The notes: a model not told the origin generated them from the letters alone. Positions 16,009 through 24,523 are shown, counted from the stretch's first letter. The stretch is 64,000 nucleotides of DNA from Mesorhizobium sp. B2-7-2 (GCF_006440775.1 NZ_VFTZ01000024.1:1-64000); one strand, 5' to 3'. Numbers and translations: made by a program.

Positions 16009-16293
16009 TCAGTTTGAAATTCGTTGCGAGAGCAAGTCATGGCCGCAGTTGGGGCAAACACGGCCCGGAGTGCGGCGGAGATACCAAACGCGCCCAGCGT
16101 GGAGGCGCAGGCCACATTGCGGGCAGCGGACAAGCCAGCACGCATAAACGACTAACCCGGCCTGCCCAAAGAAAAATGTCTCAAATTTATGGCCAAAATC
16201 GCTGTCAAGAACAGAGATTTCGACAACGACTAGCGCTGCGAATACTAACCAAGCGCCATAATATTTTACTAATGGGCTCACAGACTGAGACAC
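16009..16293 (-). CDS. small membrane protein with a C-terminal zinc ribbon
   Basis: 94 residues if the GTG at 16293 is the start. A hydrophobic segment (YYGAWLVFAALVVVEISVLD, about residues 12-31) and a second one (FFFGQAGLVVYACWLV) precede a C-terminal double-CxxC zinc ribbon: RCPQCG, 19 residues, VCPNCG. The start codon is uncertain because no ATG is in frame nearby. Lower G+C than its neighbours suggests a separate origin. Function unknown. Confidence 0.55.
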   Translation of the reverse strand: MSQSVSPLVKYYGAWLVFAALVVVEISVLDSDFGHKFETFFFGQAGLVVYACWLVRCPQCGLRLHAGRVWYLRRTPGRVCPNCGHDLLSQRISN

Positions 16294-16364
16294 TACCCGA
16301 AATAAAGGTTTTTCGAAAGAGACTTGGGTTTCCGCAAAGCTTCGTTCCCGACATCGCCACCTCA

Positions 16365-16727
16365 TCAAAACGTGCCGGCAAGCAGCAGCCCGCCGATGAC
16401 GGCAATGTTGATCAGGAATGCGTTGCGCAGGACCTGCCTCTCCGGCTCCTCCACGGCCCAAAAATGCAGCAGCATGACGTTCGTCGCCAGCGTGAAGACG
16501 ACCAACGCGCCGGCGGCGAAGGGCCGGGCCATGCCAATGACAAGCAGGAAACCCGCGACGGCCTCGACCATCGAACCGACGGCCAGCATCAAGGCCGGCG
16601 CCGGAAATTTCTGCGCGGCCAGATAGTCGCGCATCGCTCCGAATTTCAGGAAATGCTCGATGCCGGCGAAGACGAACACGCCGCCGATGAAGAGAGCGCC
16701 AAGCGCTTGAATGGATTGAACGGGCAT
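16365..16727 (-). CDS. DoxX family membrane protein
   Basis: 120 residues, four predicted membrane helices. The DoxX pattern is clear: GALFIGGVFVFAGIEHFLKF, MLAVGSMVEAVAGFLLVIG, FAAGALVVFTLATNVMLLHF and NAFLINIAVIGGLLLAGTF. DoxX proteins are inner-membrane, in some cases linked to thiol stress or quinone pools. It follows the VOC gene by 36 bp in the same direction, suggesting a two-gene operon. Confidence 0.9.
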   Translation of the reverse strand: MPVQSIQALGALFIGGVFVFAGIEHFLKFGAMRDYLAAQKFPAPALMLAVGSMVEAVAGFLLVIGMARPFAAGALVVFTLATNVMLLHFWAVEEPERQVLRNAFLINIAVIGGLLLAGTF

Positions 16728-16763
16728 GGCGGCCTCCTCTCTCGACGACGCGCTTTGCTTTGC

Positions 16764-17186
16764 TCAATCCAGCGGAATGAAGGCCGGGTTGTAGACGACC
16801 TCCCACAGATGATCGTCGGGATCCTGGAAATAGCCGGCATAGCCGCCCCAGAAGGTCTTTTGCGCCGGCTTGGCGACGCGCGCGCCGGCCTTGACGGCCT
16901 CGGCCATCACGGCATCGACCTCGGCCTCGCTGCCGACATTGTGGCCGATGGTGAGCTCGGTCGGGCTGCGGCCGCTCTGCGGCACCGTCGCGTCATGGGC
17001 GATGCTGGACCGTTCGAAGATGGCGAACTTCAAGCCGCCTGCGAGTTCGAAGAAGGCGACGGCGCCATGTTCGAATTCCCGGCCGATGATGCCTTCCGTC
17101 GGCAGGCCGAGGCCGTCGCGATAGAATTTGAGCGACGCTTCCAGATCGTCGACGCCGAGCGTCAACACGGTGATGCGAGCTTTCAT
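16764..17186 (-). CDS. VOC (glyoxalase/bleomycin-resistance fold) family protein
   Basis: 140 residues, ATG at 17186 eight bases after AAGGAG. Two beta-alpha-beta-beta-beta modules: VLTLGVDDLEASLKFYRDGL at the N terminus and GGYAGYFQDPDDHLWEVVYN at the C terminus, with a metal-ligand Glu in the last strand (LWEVV) and His82-like HNVGSEAEVD. Catalytic function unknown. Upstream member of a VOC-DoxX pair, divergent from an AraC-type regulator that may control it. Confidence 0.88.
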   Translation of the reverse strand: MKARITVLTLGVDDLEASLKFYRDGLGLPTEGIIGREFEHGAVAFFELAGGLKFAIFERSSIAHDATVPQSGRSPTELTIGHNVGSEAEVDAVMAEAVKAGARVAKPAQKTFWGGYAGYFQDPDDHLWEVVYNPAFIPLD

Positions 17187-17369
17187 TTCTCTCACTCCTT
17201 TCTATATTCGTGACCACGGCCGCAAACGGATGCGGTCTGATGCGAGCGCGTGAAGCGCGGTGACGTTGCGTCCGTTTTGCCATGGATGACGTGGCCCGCA
17301 TTCAATATTTCGGCCAAAATGACCGTCGCACCGATCCGGCAACTCCCGCTGGAGCAGATCGGAGAGAGA

Positions 17370-18125
17370 ATGGAACCGGTCCTGGCGCAGACCACCGGCG
17401 TCTTTCGCGAGCGGCCCGTCGCTGGCGGCCTTGCCGCTGCCTTCTGCGCGGTCTGGGTCCACCGCATGGACGACCACGCCGTTCCGCCCATCGTCATCAC
17501 GCCGGACGCAACGATCGACCTGCAATGGATCGACGGCCGCTTCCGGGTGGCCGGACCCGACAAGGAGCCGCAGATCGAGACGCCGCCGGCCGGGGCGGTG
17601 ATCGTCGGCTTCCGCTTCCGGCCCGGCGCAGCCGCCGGTTGGCTCGGCGTGCCGGCCAGCGAAATCGTCGGCGGGCGGCTCGATCTCCAGGAGCTATGGG
17701 GTACGCGTGCCCGCGAACTGTCGGATCGCATCAAGGCTGTGACCGATCTGCCGGCCATGCTGCGGCAGTTGGAAGAGGCGGTCGGCGTGCACACCGAAGG
17801 CCGCGATGCGCTCGACCCGCAGATGGGCCGGGCCTTCGACGTCATCCACAAAGGTTTGCCGCCGGAAACGCCGCTGGTTTCCTTCCTGCAGCGCCAGCTG
17901 CATATGAGCGAACGGACGCTGCGCCGTCGCTTCGAGGACGCCTTCGGTTATGGCCCGAAGACGCTCGACCGTATCCTGCGCTTCCATCGGTACCGGCGCT
18001 TGCAACGACAGCAAGGCGACGCCTCGACCGCGCTGCTCGCCATTGAGGCCGGCTATGCCGACCAGGCGCATCTGATCCGCGAAAGCCGGCGGCTGACCGG
18101 CTTGACGCCCTCGGCGCTGGCGTAA
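17370..18125 (+). CDS. AraC family transcriptional regulator
   Basis: 251 residues, ATG at 17370 behind GGAGAGAG. An N-terminal domain with VVIT-like PIVITPDATIDLQWIDG and AVIVGFRFRPGAAAGWLGVP matches the DUF6597 sensor found in this subfamily. The C-terminal AraC DNA-binding domain has two helix-turn-helix units: HMSERTLRRRFEDAFGYGPK and AIEAGYADQAHLIRESRRLT. Divergent from the VOC-DoxX pair, 184 bp apart, so likely its regulator. Confidence 0.9.
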   Translation: MEPVLAQTTGVFRERPVAGGLAAAFCAVWVHRMDDHAVPPIVITPDATIDLQWIDGRFRVAGPDKEPQIETPPAGAVIVGFRFRPGAAAGWLGVPASEIVGGRLDLQELWGTRARELSDRIKAVTDLPAMLRQLEEAVGVHTEGRDALDPQMGRAFDVIHKGLPPETPLVSFLQRQLHMSERTLRRRFEDAFGYGPKTLDRILRFHRYRRLQRQQGDASTALLAIEAGYADQAHLIRESRRLTGLTPSALA

Positions 18126-18134
18126 GGCGGCGCC

Positions 18135-18983
18135 CTACTCGCCCGCCAGCCAATCGAGGGTCCATCGCGACGGTTGCCGGACGGCGAGAACCTTGTGGAG
18201 GGCCGGCAACAGCACCTTCAATTCGCGTTCCAGCGTGTAGGGCGGATTGACCACCACCAGCCCGCTGCCATCGAGGCTGGGCTCGCTCGAGGCGGGCCGG
18301 ATCTCGAAGGCGATGTCGAGCAGCTTCGGAATGCCAGTCCCCTTCAACGCCGTGCGGAAAGCGATGACCGCCTTGCGGTCCTTGATCGGGTACCAGAGCG
18401 CGTAGATGCCGCCCGGCCAGCGCCGATGCCCCTTCTGCAGGCCTTCGACGAGCCTGGAGAACTCGCCCTCCTCCTCGAAGGGCGGATCGATGAGGACGAG
18501 GCCGCGCTTTTCCTTCGGCGGCAATTGCGCGCCAAGCGCCAGCCAGCCGTCGAGCTCGATCACCCTTGTCTGGAAATCGCCGACGAAGACGGATTTCAGC
18601 CGCGCGGCATCCTGGGGGTGCAGCTCGATCGCCGTCAGCCGGTCCTGGTTGCGCAGGAGATGGCGCACGATCAGCGGCGAGCCGGGATAGTGCTTGAGGC
18701 CGCCGTCGGGATTTCGCGTGCGTACCGCTTCCAGATAGGGCTGAAGCAGCGCCGCCGCTTGCGGCTCGAGCGCGGACTCGACCAGCCGGCCGATGCCGGT
18801 CTGCCATTCGCCGGTCTTGCCGGCCTCGACCGAGGCAAGATTGTAGCGGCCGATGCCGGCATGGGTGTCGATGACGCGAAAAGCCTTGTCCTTCTGCTTG
18901 AGATATTCGACGAGGCGCGCCAGCACGGCATGCTTGACGACATCGGCGAAATTGCCGGCGTGGTAGGCGTGGCGATAATTCAT
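18135..18983 (-). CDS. rlmJ: 23S rRNA (adenine(2030)-N(6))-methyltransferase RlmJ
   Basis: 282 residues, the full family length. It starts MNYRHAYHAGNFADVVKHAV, the near-invariant RlmJ start, has the SAM-binding IDTHAGIGRY segment (about residues 38-47) and the catalytic LIDPPFEEEGEF motif (DPPF/Y type for N6-adenine). It methylates A2030 of 23S rRNA. Convergent with the AraC gene, 9 bp apart. Confidence 0.95.
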   Translation of the reverse strand: MNYRHAYHAGNFADVVKHAVLARLVEYLKQKDKAFRVIDTHAGIGRYNLASVEAGKTGEWQTGIGRLVESALEPQAAALLQPYLEAVRTRNPDGGLKHYPGSPLIVRHLLRNQDRLTAIELHPQDAARLKSVFVGDFQTRVIELDGWLALGAQLPPKEKRGLVLIDPPFEEEGEFSRLVEGLQKGHRRWPGGIYALWYPIKDRKAVIAFRTALKGTGIPKLLDIAFEIRPASSEPSLDGSGLVVVNPPYTLERELKVLLPALHKVLAVRQPSRWTLDWLAGE

Positions 18984-19000
18984 GCGTGCTTACCTCCAGA

Positions 19001-19049
19001 GAGCATGAGGTCGAGCGAAAGCCGCCTCACACTTTTCGGCATCATGCTC
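19001..19049. repeat. palindromic repeat, family A
   Basis: GAGCATGAGGTCGAGCGAAA ... CACTTTTCGGCATCATGCTC. Its right end overlaps the last eight bases of the neighbouring leftward reading frame, including that frame's stop codon. Confidence 0.78.
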
Positions 19050-19668
19050 GTGGCGAACCGTTGCGGCCCCAGCGCGGCGGTGGCGGCTGCGAATTGGGGT
19101 TTTTCGGGCCACCGCCGCGGCGCCCGAAGACCAGCGACAGCGCCAGTCCGGCAAGGCCGACGCCCATCAGCGTATAGCCGGCCGGCTGCGCGCGTTCGTC
19201 GATCGAGCCGGTGCCGGCGCGCAGGATGAGATCGACCGCGCGCATGTCGATGCCGTCGGCATCGCCGGGTTCGACGGTGAAGAGGTAAGGACCGGGCGTG
19301 ACCCTATCGATGACGCCGGCTTCGTCGCGAAAGATCTTGTCGGGCAGTTGCGGGCTGGCCTGGCGCGGATTGTCCGTGTGGTTGAAGGAGAGCGCCGAGG
19401 CCAGCACCGTGCGGCCGCCATGCGCCGCGGTCAGCGTCAGCACCGTGCGCTGCTGACCCGCGACGCGCTCGGCCCGCGCGGTCAGGTCGACCAACACCCT
19501 TACCGGAGCGTCGCTTGCGGCAAGTTGCACGGTGACGGGCCTGAAGCGGCCGCCCTCATAGACCCGATACGTGCCGATCGCGTGGCCGGAAAAATTGCTC
19601 ATCGCCCAGGGATAGAAGATGCCGATGGCGGCACCGGCGATGAGGAGAAGGACACACAGGAAGCGCAT
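19042..19668 (-). CDS. membrane protein of unknown function
   Basis: 208 residues. One hydrophobic segment at the N terminus (FLCVLLLIAGAAIGIFYPWA, signal anchor) and one near residue 168-184 (YTLMGVGLAGLALSLVFG), with a beta-rich periplasmic part between. A Gly/Pro-rich tail (RRGGGPKNPNSQPPPPRWG) follows. The frame ends inside a family A repeat. No family recognised; VTPGPYLFTVEPGDAD and the domain size suggest a surface-exposed fold. Confidence 0.65.
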   Translation of the reverse strand: MRFLCVLLLIAGAAIGIFYPWAMSNFSGHAIGTYRVYEGGRFRPVTVQLAASDAPVRVLVDLTARAERVAGQQRTVLTLTAAHGGRTVLASALSFNHTDNPRQASPQLPDKIFRDEAGVIDRVTPGPYLFTVEPGDADGIDMRAVDLILRAGTGSIDERAQPAGYTLMGVGLAGLALSLVFGRRGGGPKNPNSQPPPPRWGRNGSPRA

Positions 19669-19699
19669 TCAAGCCTTGGTCTTCTGAGCGAGATCGCTG

Positions 19700-20371
19700 C
19701 TATTTTTTGACGGGTTCGTTTCGCGCAGCTTCGCGGACCCGCTCCATCTCGTCCAGAAACATTTCCAGGCCAAGCTCGAAAGTTTTGTCGAAGCTGGCGG
19801 CGCCGAAATAGGCGCCGGCTTTCATGACGCTCGGATAGTCGCGCGCCAGTTCCTCGTTACTGACGGTGGTGACCGCCGAAGGCCCCTTGGCGTAGCCGGC
19901 CGTCTCGTCGAGGATCGCGCCCATCAGATAGTAGCTTGCGGCGCGGAACAGGCGGGCGCTGAGCTCGGGGCCGAAGCCGCCATCCTCGAACAGGCCGATG
20001 ATGGCGTTGAGCTTGGCGAGGCAGGGCGGCGAGTTCATGCGGTAGACGACGATGAACGGCGCAAAGGCCGGGTGCTCGGTAGCGACGCGCCGGAATTCCT
20101 GCATGCCGATGCGGGCCCGCTCGCGCCAGGGCAGGCTGCCGTCGGGGATCACAAGCCCACTCATCTGGTGGTCAACCAGCGCCTCGTAGAGATGCGCCTG
20201 CGAGGGGAAGTGGTGATAGATGCTCATCGCTTCGCAGCCGAGCCTGGCGGCGAGCTTGCGCATCGAAAAGCCGGAAAGCCCTTCCCGCTCGATCACCTCG
20301 AAGGCGGCGTCCTCGATCATCTCGCGGGAGAGTTTCCCGCGGGGTCGCTTTTTTTTGCTCGGTGCATCCAT
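19700..20371 (-). CDS. TetR/AcrR family transcriptional regulator
   Basis: 223 residues from the ATG at 20371; a TTG 12 bp upstream is less likely. Basic N terminus (KKKRPRGKLSRE), then the TetR helix-turn-helix with GFSMRKLAARLGCEAMSIYH and HFPSQAHLYEALVDH. The C-terminal half is helical. It is divergent from the AhpD-like gene, and the 81 bp between them hold two near-identical palindromes, so it most likely represses that gene and itself. Confidence 0.92.
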   Translation of the reverse strand: MDAPSKKKRPRGKLSREMIEDAAFEVIEREGLSGFSMRKLAARLGCEAMSIYHHFPSQAHLYEALVDHQMSGLVIPDGSLPWRERARIGMQEFRRVATEHPAFAPFIVVYRMNSPPCLAKLNAIIGLFEDGGFGPELSARLFRAASYYLMGAILDETAGYAKGPSAVTTVSNEELARDYPSVMKAGAYFGAASFDKTFELGLEMFLDEMERVREAARNEPVKK

Positions 20372-20376
20372 GGCGC

Positions 20377-20427
20377 TTGACAACTTACACTGTAAGGTTC
20401 ATCTTCCGCACACCTTACATCGTAAGG
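20377..20427 (+). promoter_or_regulatory. promoter with two TetR-type operators
   Basis: A consensus TTGACA at 20377-20382 begins the site. Operator 1 is CTTAC-ACT-GTAAG (20384-20396), directly behind the -35 hexamer. Operator 2 is CCTTAC-ATC-GTAAGG (20413-20427). Their centres are 30 bp apart, about three helical turns, so two dimers would bind the same DNA face. The -10 is not clear-cut (near 20400-20405). Confidence 0.75.
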
Positions 20428-20452
20428 CTAACAAAAACCAGAGGAGAATATC

Positions 20453-20926
20453 ATGTCAGTCATTCGCATCGTCTCAACCGCGCATTCCTGCCTTCGCTTC
20501 GCCTCGCTGATCGCCGTGGCGGGCGTGTCTGCCGCAGTGCTCGCCACCGCGCCCGCCCGCGCCGATGACTATGACACCGCGCTGAAGGACATCCAGTCGA
20601 CGATGGGCGGTGTGCCGAGCTTCATCAAACAGTTCCCCAAGGCCGGCCTGCCCGGCGCCTGGGCCGAGGTCAAGGCCATCGAGCTCAGCGACAAGACGGC
20701 GCTGACGCCGAAGGAGAAGTCGCTGATCTCGCTGGCGGTCGCGGCGCAGATCCCCTGCAGCTACTGCATCTGGTCGGACACCCAGAACGCCAAGCACGCC
20801 GGCGCCACCGACGAGGAGATCCAGGAGGCCGTCACCATGGCGGCACTGACGCGCCATTGGAGCACCATCTTCAATGGCATGCAGGTCGATTTCGATCAGT
20901 TCAAGAAAGAGATGGGCGGAGAGTAG
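20453..20926 (+). CDS. exported carboxymuconolactone decarboxylase (AhpD-like) family protein
   Basis: 157 residues. A signal peptide of about 37 residues (LRFASLIAVAGVSAAVLATA, cleavage near ARADD) precedes one AhpD/CMD domain with the redox motif PCSYCIWSDTQNAKHAGATD (Cys-x2-Cys, His downstream). AhpD proteins relay electrons to peroxiredoxins or reduce peroxides and are normally cytoplasmic, so the signal peptide is unusual. Controlled by the divergent TetR gene through two operators. Confidence 0.88.
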   Translation: MSVIRIVSTAHSCLRFASLIAVAGVSAAVLATAPARADDYDTALKDIQSTMGGVPSFIKQFPKAGLPGAWAEVKAIELSDKTALTPKEKSLISLAVAAQIPCSYCIWSDTQNAKHAGATDEEIQEAVTMAALTRHWSTIFNGMQVDFDQFKKEMGGE

Positions 20927-20938
20927 AGCTTATCACGG

Positions 20939-20970
20939 CAAAGCGGGCAGACGCGATGTCCGCCCGCTTT
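20939..20970 (+). terminator. possible terminator hairpin after the AhpD-like gene
   Basis: AAAGCGGGC pairs perfectly with GCCCGCTTT across a 14-nt loop, starting 13 bp after the stop codon. There is no T run, so termination would be weak or need other factors. Confidence 0.4.
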
Positions 20971-21028
20971 CGCCGCCCCCAATCGCTGCTCCAACCAAGC
21001 TTGTGGATTCGCCGGCGCCGCTGCTCTT

Positions 21029-21127
21029 GAGCGTTTCGCCGTTTCACGGAAACGGCGAACCGCTCTATCTCTTTGTTTCGACGCAATTCCGGACGGAAAA
21101 CCGCTCACACTTTTCCTGGAATTGCTC
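21029..21127. repeat. composite repeat element (family B plus a flanking hairpin)
   Basis: GAGCGTTTCGCCGTTTCACG and its complement-like GAAACGGCGAACCGCTC form a hairpin, then a spacer CTATCTCTTTGTTTC, then a family B palindrome. The same composite, in the opposite orientation, occurs at 52529-52627. With nearby sequence it fills the 340-bp gap before the next gene. Confidence 0.8.
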
Positions 21128-21266
21128 TATAGGAACAGCGCCTTGAAAAAGCCGGCACGGATCCGATATCGGACCAGCGCCGGTCGGGCCGACATTCGAG
21201 AGCGCCCCCTTTGCAGGCCCTCGAATGGCGCTTCCGCCCCGACCGGGCGGCCCGTTGGAGACCTGT

Positions 21267-22184
21267 TTGAAGCGAGCGATATCGATAATCGTCACTCTGG
21301 CGCTGCTGGCATGGCTTGCCAGCGACCAGCGCTGGAAGATGGTCGGCGATGCCTTCGCCTCCATTACGCCAGGCGCCTTCGCGGCAGTCGCGGCGGCGCT
21401 GTTCGTCACCTATGTGCTCAGGGCGCTGCGTGTCTGCGACGAGTTCCGCGACGACGTGAACGGCCGCTTCGGCGCCGTGCTTCGCGTCATCCTGGTCCAC
21501 AATGCGATGATCAACGTCGTGCCGTTCCGCGGCGGCGAGACGGCCTTCCCGATCCTTTTGCGCCAGGTGTTCGGCGTGCCGATCGTGCGCGCCGGCGCTT
21601 CGCTGTTGTGGTTCAGGCTGCAGGACGCTTTCGTCGTCGGGGTGCTGGCCTGCCTGGTTTGGCCGGGCCTGCATCCGGCGCTGCGGGCCGCCGGCATCGC
21701 GGCGCTGATCGCCGCCGCATGGTACCTGCCGCGCTGGGCGCGCGCGCCGCACAACTGGACGGCGGGCGGCAGAATCGTCTCGAAGCTCGGCAAATTGCGC
21801 GACATCTTCACCGAAGCGACCGGACGCTCGCGCTACGGCTGGTGGTGGACGATGGCCAACTGGGCGCTGAAGCTCGGCGTGCAGGGCTGGCTGCTCGCCA
21901 TGCTGCTTGACACCTCGTTCCAGACCGCCTTTCCCGGCGCGGTCGGGGCAGAGGCGGCCGCCATCCTGCCGGTACAGGGTGTCGCCGGTTTCGGCACCTA
22001 TGAAGCGGGCGCCGCCGCCGCACTGCTCTATTCCGGCATTGCCATGAAGGACGGCCTGCAGGCCGCGCTCGCGCTGCATCTCTTCATCCTGTGCTCGGCG
22101 GTCGCAACCGGTGCGATCGCCTGGCTGTTCCCCTCGAAATCGACGCTGCCGGAAACCCCGGCGGCGGGGCCGGCAAGGAAATGA
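21267..22184 (+). CDS. flippase-like/lysylphosphatidylglycerol synthase-type membrane protein
   Basis: 305 residues if translation starts at the TTG at 21267, five bases after GGAGA; an ATG at 21225 lacks a ribosome-binding sequence. About seven membrane helices. The pattern NVVPFRGGETAFPILLRQVF and LPVQGVAGFGTYEAGAAAAL matches the membrane domain shared by UPF0104 and the LPG synthase family, which moves lipid-linked substrates. It overlaps the glycosyltransferase start as ATGA, so the two work together. Confidence 0.8.
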   Translation: MKRAISIIVTLALLAWLASDQRWKMVGDAFASITPGAFAAVAAALFVTYVLRALRVCDEFRDDVNGRFGAVLRVILVHNAMINVVPFRGGETAFPILLRQVFGVPIVRAGASLLWFRLQDAFVVGVLACLVWPGLHPALRAAGIAALIAAAWYLPRWARAPHNWTAGGRIVSKLGKLRDIFTEATGRSRYGWWWTMANWALKLGVQGWLLAMLLDTSFQTAFPGAVGAEAAAILPVQGVAGFGTYEAGAAAALLYSGIAMKDGLQAALALHLFILCSAVATGAIAWLFPSKSTLPETPAAGPARK

Positions 22185-23260
22185 TCGCGATGAACGTGCT
22201 TCCCATTCCGGCCTCCGGATTGCCCGAGGGCGCCGTCATGCCCGAGCACAAGCTCTCCATCGTCGTCCCGATGTACAACGAAGCCGACAATGTCGAGCCG
22301 CTGCTGGTCCGCATCCATCAGGCGATGGAAAATTACAGCCAGCCCTGGGAAGTGGTGCTGGTCGACGACGGCAGCACCGACGCCACGCCCGCCGAGATCC
22401 GCCGGCTGGCGGCCCAATACGGGCCGCATGTGCATGGCGTGGAGCTGGTGCGCAACTACAAGCAGACCGCCGCCATGCAAGCCGGCCTCGACGCCGCGCG
22501 CGGTGACGTCATCGCGACGCTCGACGGCGACCTGCAGAACGATCCGTTCGACATTCCGCGCATGGTGTACCGCCTGCTGACCGAGGATCTCGACCTCGTC
22601 GCCGGCTGGCGCAAGGACCGCAAGGAAGGCTTCTGGATGCGCCGCCTGCCCTCGCGCATCGCCAACAGGCTGATCGCGCGCGTCACCGGGGTGCAGCTCA
22701 AGGACTATGGCTGCAGCCTGAAAGTGTTCCGCGGCAGCGTCATCCGCAGCGTGCGGCTCTATGGCGAGATGCACCGCTTCATCCCGGCCTGGCTCGCGAC
22801 GGTGACGACGCCGCGCCGCATCGCCGAGGAGGTGGTGACGCACCACGCCCGCATCCACGGCCAGTCGAAATACGGCATCTCGCGCACCTTCCGCGTGGTG
22901 CTGGACCTCGTCTTCATGTTCTTCTTCCTGCGCTACCGCACGCGGCCCGGCCATTTCTTCGGCGGCATCGGCATCGTGCTCGGCGTGCTCGGCTCGCTGA
23001 TCCTTGCCTATCTGTTAGCGATCAAGGTTTTCTGGGGGCAGGACATCGGCACGCGACCGATGCTCATCACCGGCTTCTTCCTGGTGATCGCCGCGCTGCA
23101 GGCGGTGACATCGGGCGTGCTCGCCGAGATGCTGTCGCGCGTCTATCTCGAGGCCAATGGCGCGCTCGCCTATGTGGCGCGGCCGCAGGCCACGCATGGC
23201 GAGGGCGAAGGCTGGCATTGGCCAAAGCAAGCCGGCGGCCGAGAAGGCGAAGCCGCGTAA
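22181..23260 (+). CDS. family 2 glycosyltransferase, dolichol-phosphate-mannose synthase-like
   Basis: 359 residues. N-terminal GT-A domain: LSIVVPMYNEADNVEPLLVR, VLVDDGSTD (about residues 61-69), ATLDGDLQND with the DxD metal site, and the LKDYGCSLKVFR segment typical of polyprenyl-phosphate glycosyltransferases such as ArnC and GtrB. Two C-terminal membrane helices (GIGIVLGVLGSLILAYLLAI and ITGFFLVIAALQAVTSG). It likely loads a sugar on undecaprenyl phosphate for flipping. Starts at 22181 overlapping the flippase gene. Confidence 0.9.
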   Translation: MIAMNVLPIPASGLPEGAVMPEHKLSIVVPMYNEADNVEPLLVRIHQAMENYSQPWEVVLVDDGSTDATPAEIRRLAAQYGPHVHGVELVRNYKQTAAMQAGLDAARGDVIATLDGDLQNDPFDIPRMVYRLLTEDLDLVAGWRKDRKEGFWMRRLPSRIANRLIARVTGVQLKDYGCSLKVFRGSVIRSVRLYGEMHRFIPAWLATVTTPRRIAEEVVTHHARIHGQSKYGISRTFRVVLDLVFMFFFLRYRTRPGHFFGGIGIVLGVLGSLILAYLLAIKVFWGQDIGTRPMLITGFFLVIAALQAVTSGVLAEMLSRVYLEANGALAYVARPQATHGEGEGWHWPKQAGGREGEAA

Positions 23261-23359
23261 GAAATGATCTTGCCGCTCCGGCACCGATCGCTGCCCGCGT
23301 TGCCAACCACGCCGATTTCGCGCAACGATTTCTCGCGACGGGAACGACGCGAATGAGCG

Positions 23360-24517
23360 ATGCCGGGGGCTGACGGATCCATGCTGATTACCGGGGCGCG
23401 GGCACCGGTTGCGCTGCATCTGGCGCGCCTTTTCCATGGCGCGGGCCATAGGGTGATCCTGGCCGACACGCCGGCGCGGCCGATCGCGGCGGCGAGCAAA
23501 GCCTGCGCGCGTTATCATCGATTGCCGCCGCCGCGCTTCGAGCCGCGGGCCTATGCCGATGCGGTTAAGGAGCTGATCCGGGCCGAGGGCATCGGCCTCG
23601 TCGTCCCGACCTGCGAGGAGGTCTTTCACCTTGCGCTTGCCTGGCGCGGCAGGAGCATGCCGGCAAAAATGTTCGCGCCCGATATCGAGCTGCTGGCGGA
23701 GGTCCACAACAAGCACAGCTTCATCCGGCTCGCCGAACGGCTCGGGCTGGAGGTGCCGGAAACGACGCTGCTCAGCTCGCGTAGCGATATGGAGGTCGTG
23801 CGCGGCCGCTCTCGCGAGCTGGCGTTCAAGCCGGTCTGGTCGCGCTTTGCCAGCCATGTGCTGCTGCGTCCGCCGCCCGAAGCGCTCGATGCGATCGCGC
23901 CCTCGGCCGCCATGCCCTGGGTGGCGCAGCGTTTTGTCGAGGGCGAGGAGATCAGCGCCTATGCGATGGCGCGCCAGGGCAGGCTCAAGGCGCTCGCGCT
24001 CTACCGATCGCTCTATCGTGCCGGAAAGGGCGCAGGCATCTTCTTCGAGCGGGTCGAGGACGAGGCCGCGCGCGAGCTGGTCGAGCGGATCGTGGCCGGC
24101 ACCACGTGGACCGGGCAGATTTCCTTCGACATGATGCGCGAGCCGGGCGGCCGTGTGCTGCCGCTCGAATGCAATCCGCGCGCGGTGAGCGGCCTGCATT
24201 TCTTTCGCGACCCCGCGCGCTTTGTGGATGCCGTGCTCGGCGACGGTCGGGAACTCACGCCCGACGTCATCGCCCCGCAAACGGTGCGGCTCGCGATGTG
24301 GATTTACGGATTGCCGGTGGCGCTGCGTTCGGGCGGGCTTGGCGAATTCCGAAAGGCGATGCGCGGGGGCCAGGAATTGCTCAATTGGCCGGAAGATTCA
24401 GCGCCGGTTAAGGCGCAATGGCCGGCGCTGGCGGAGATTGCACAAATGGCGTTGCGCGAGCGGATCAGCCTGCAGGCGGCGTCGACGCGCGATATCGAGT
24501 GGAATGGGCCTTGTTGA
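23360..24517 (+). CDS. ATP-grasp domain-containing protein
   Basis: 385 residues from the ATG at 23360; the ATG at 23381 (MLITGARAPVALHLARLF) is equally natural. A Rossmann-like pre-ATP-grasp domain is followed by the ATP-grasp fold: ELAFKPVWSRFASHV for the nucleotide-binding Lys, WVAQRFVEGEEISAYAM, and the metal-binding VLPLECNPRAVSGLHFF near residue 275. Such enzymes join a carboxylate to an amine or thiol through acyl phosphate; substrate unknown. It ends 6 bp from the toxin-antitoxin pair that separates it from the convergent six-gene operon. Confidence 0.85.
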   Translation: MPGADGSMLITGARAPVALHLARLFHGAGHRVILADTPARPIAAASKACARYHRLPPPRFEPRAYADAVKELIRAEGIGLVVPTCEEVFHLALAWRGRSMPAKMFAPDIELLAEVHNKHSFIRLAERLGLEVPETTLLSSRSDMEVVRGRSRELAFKPVWSRFASHVLLRPPPEALDAIAPSAAMPWVAQRFVEGEEISAYAMARQGRLKALALYRSLYRAGKGAGIFFERVEDEAARELVERIVAGTTWTGQISFDMMREPGGRVLPLECNPRAVSGLHFFRDPARFVDAVLGDGRELTPDVIAPQTVRLAMWIYGLPVALRSGGLGEFRKAMRGGQELLNWPEDSAPVKAQWPALAEIAQMALRERISLQAASTRDIEWNGPC

Positions 24518-24523
24518 CGCGAT

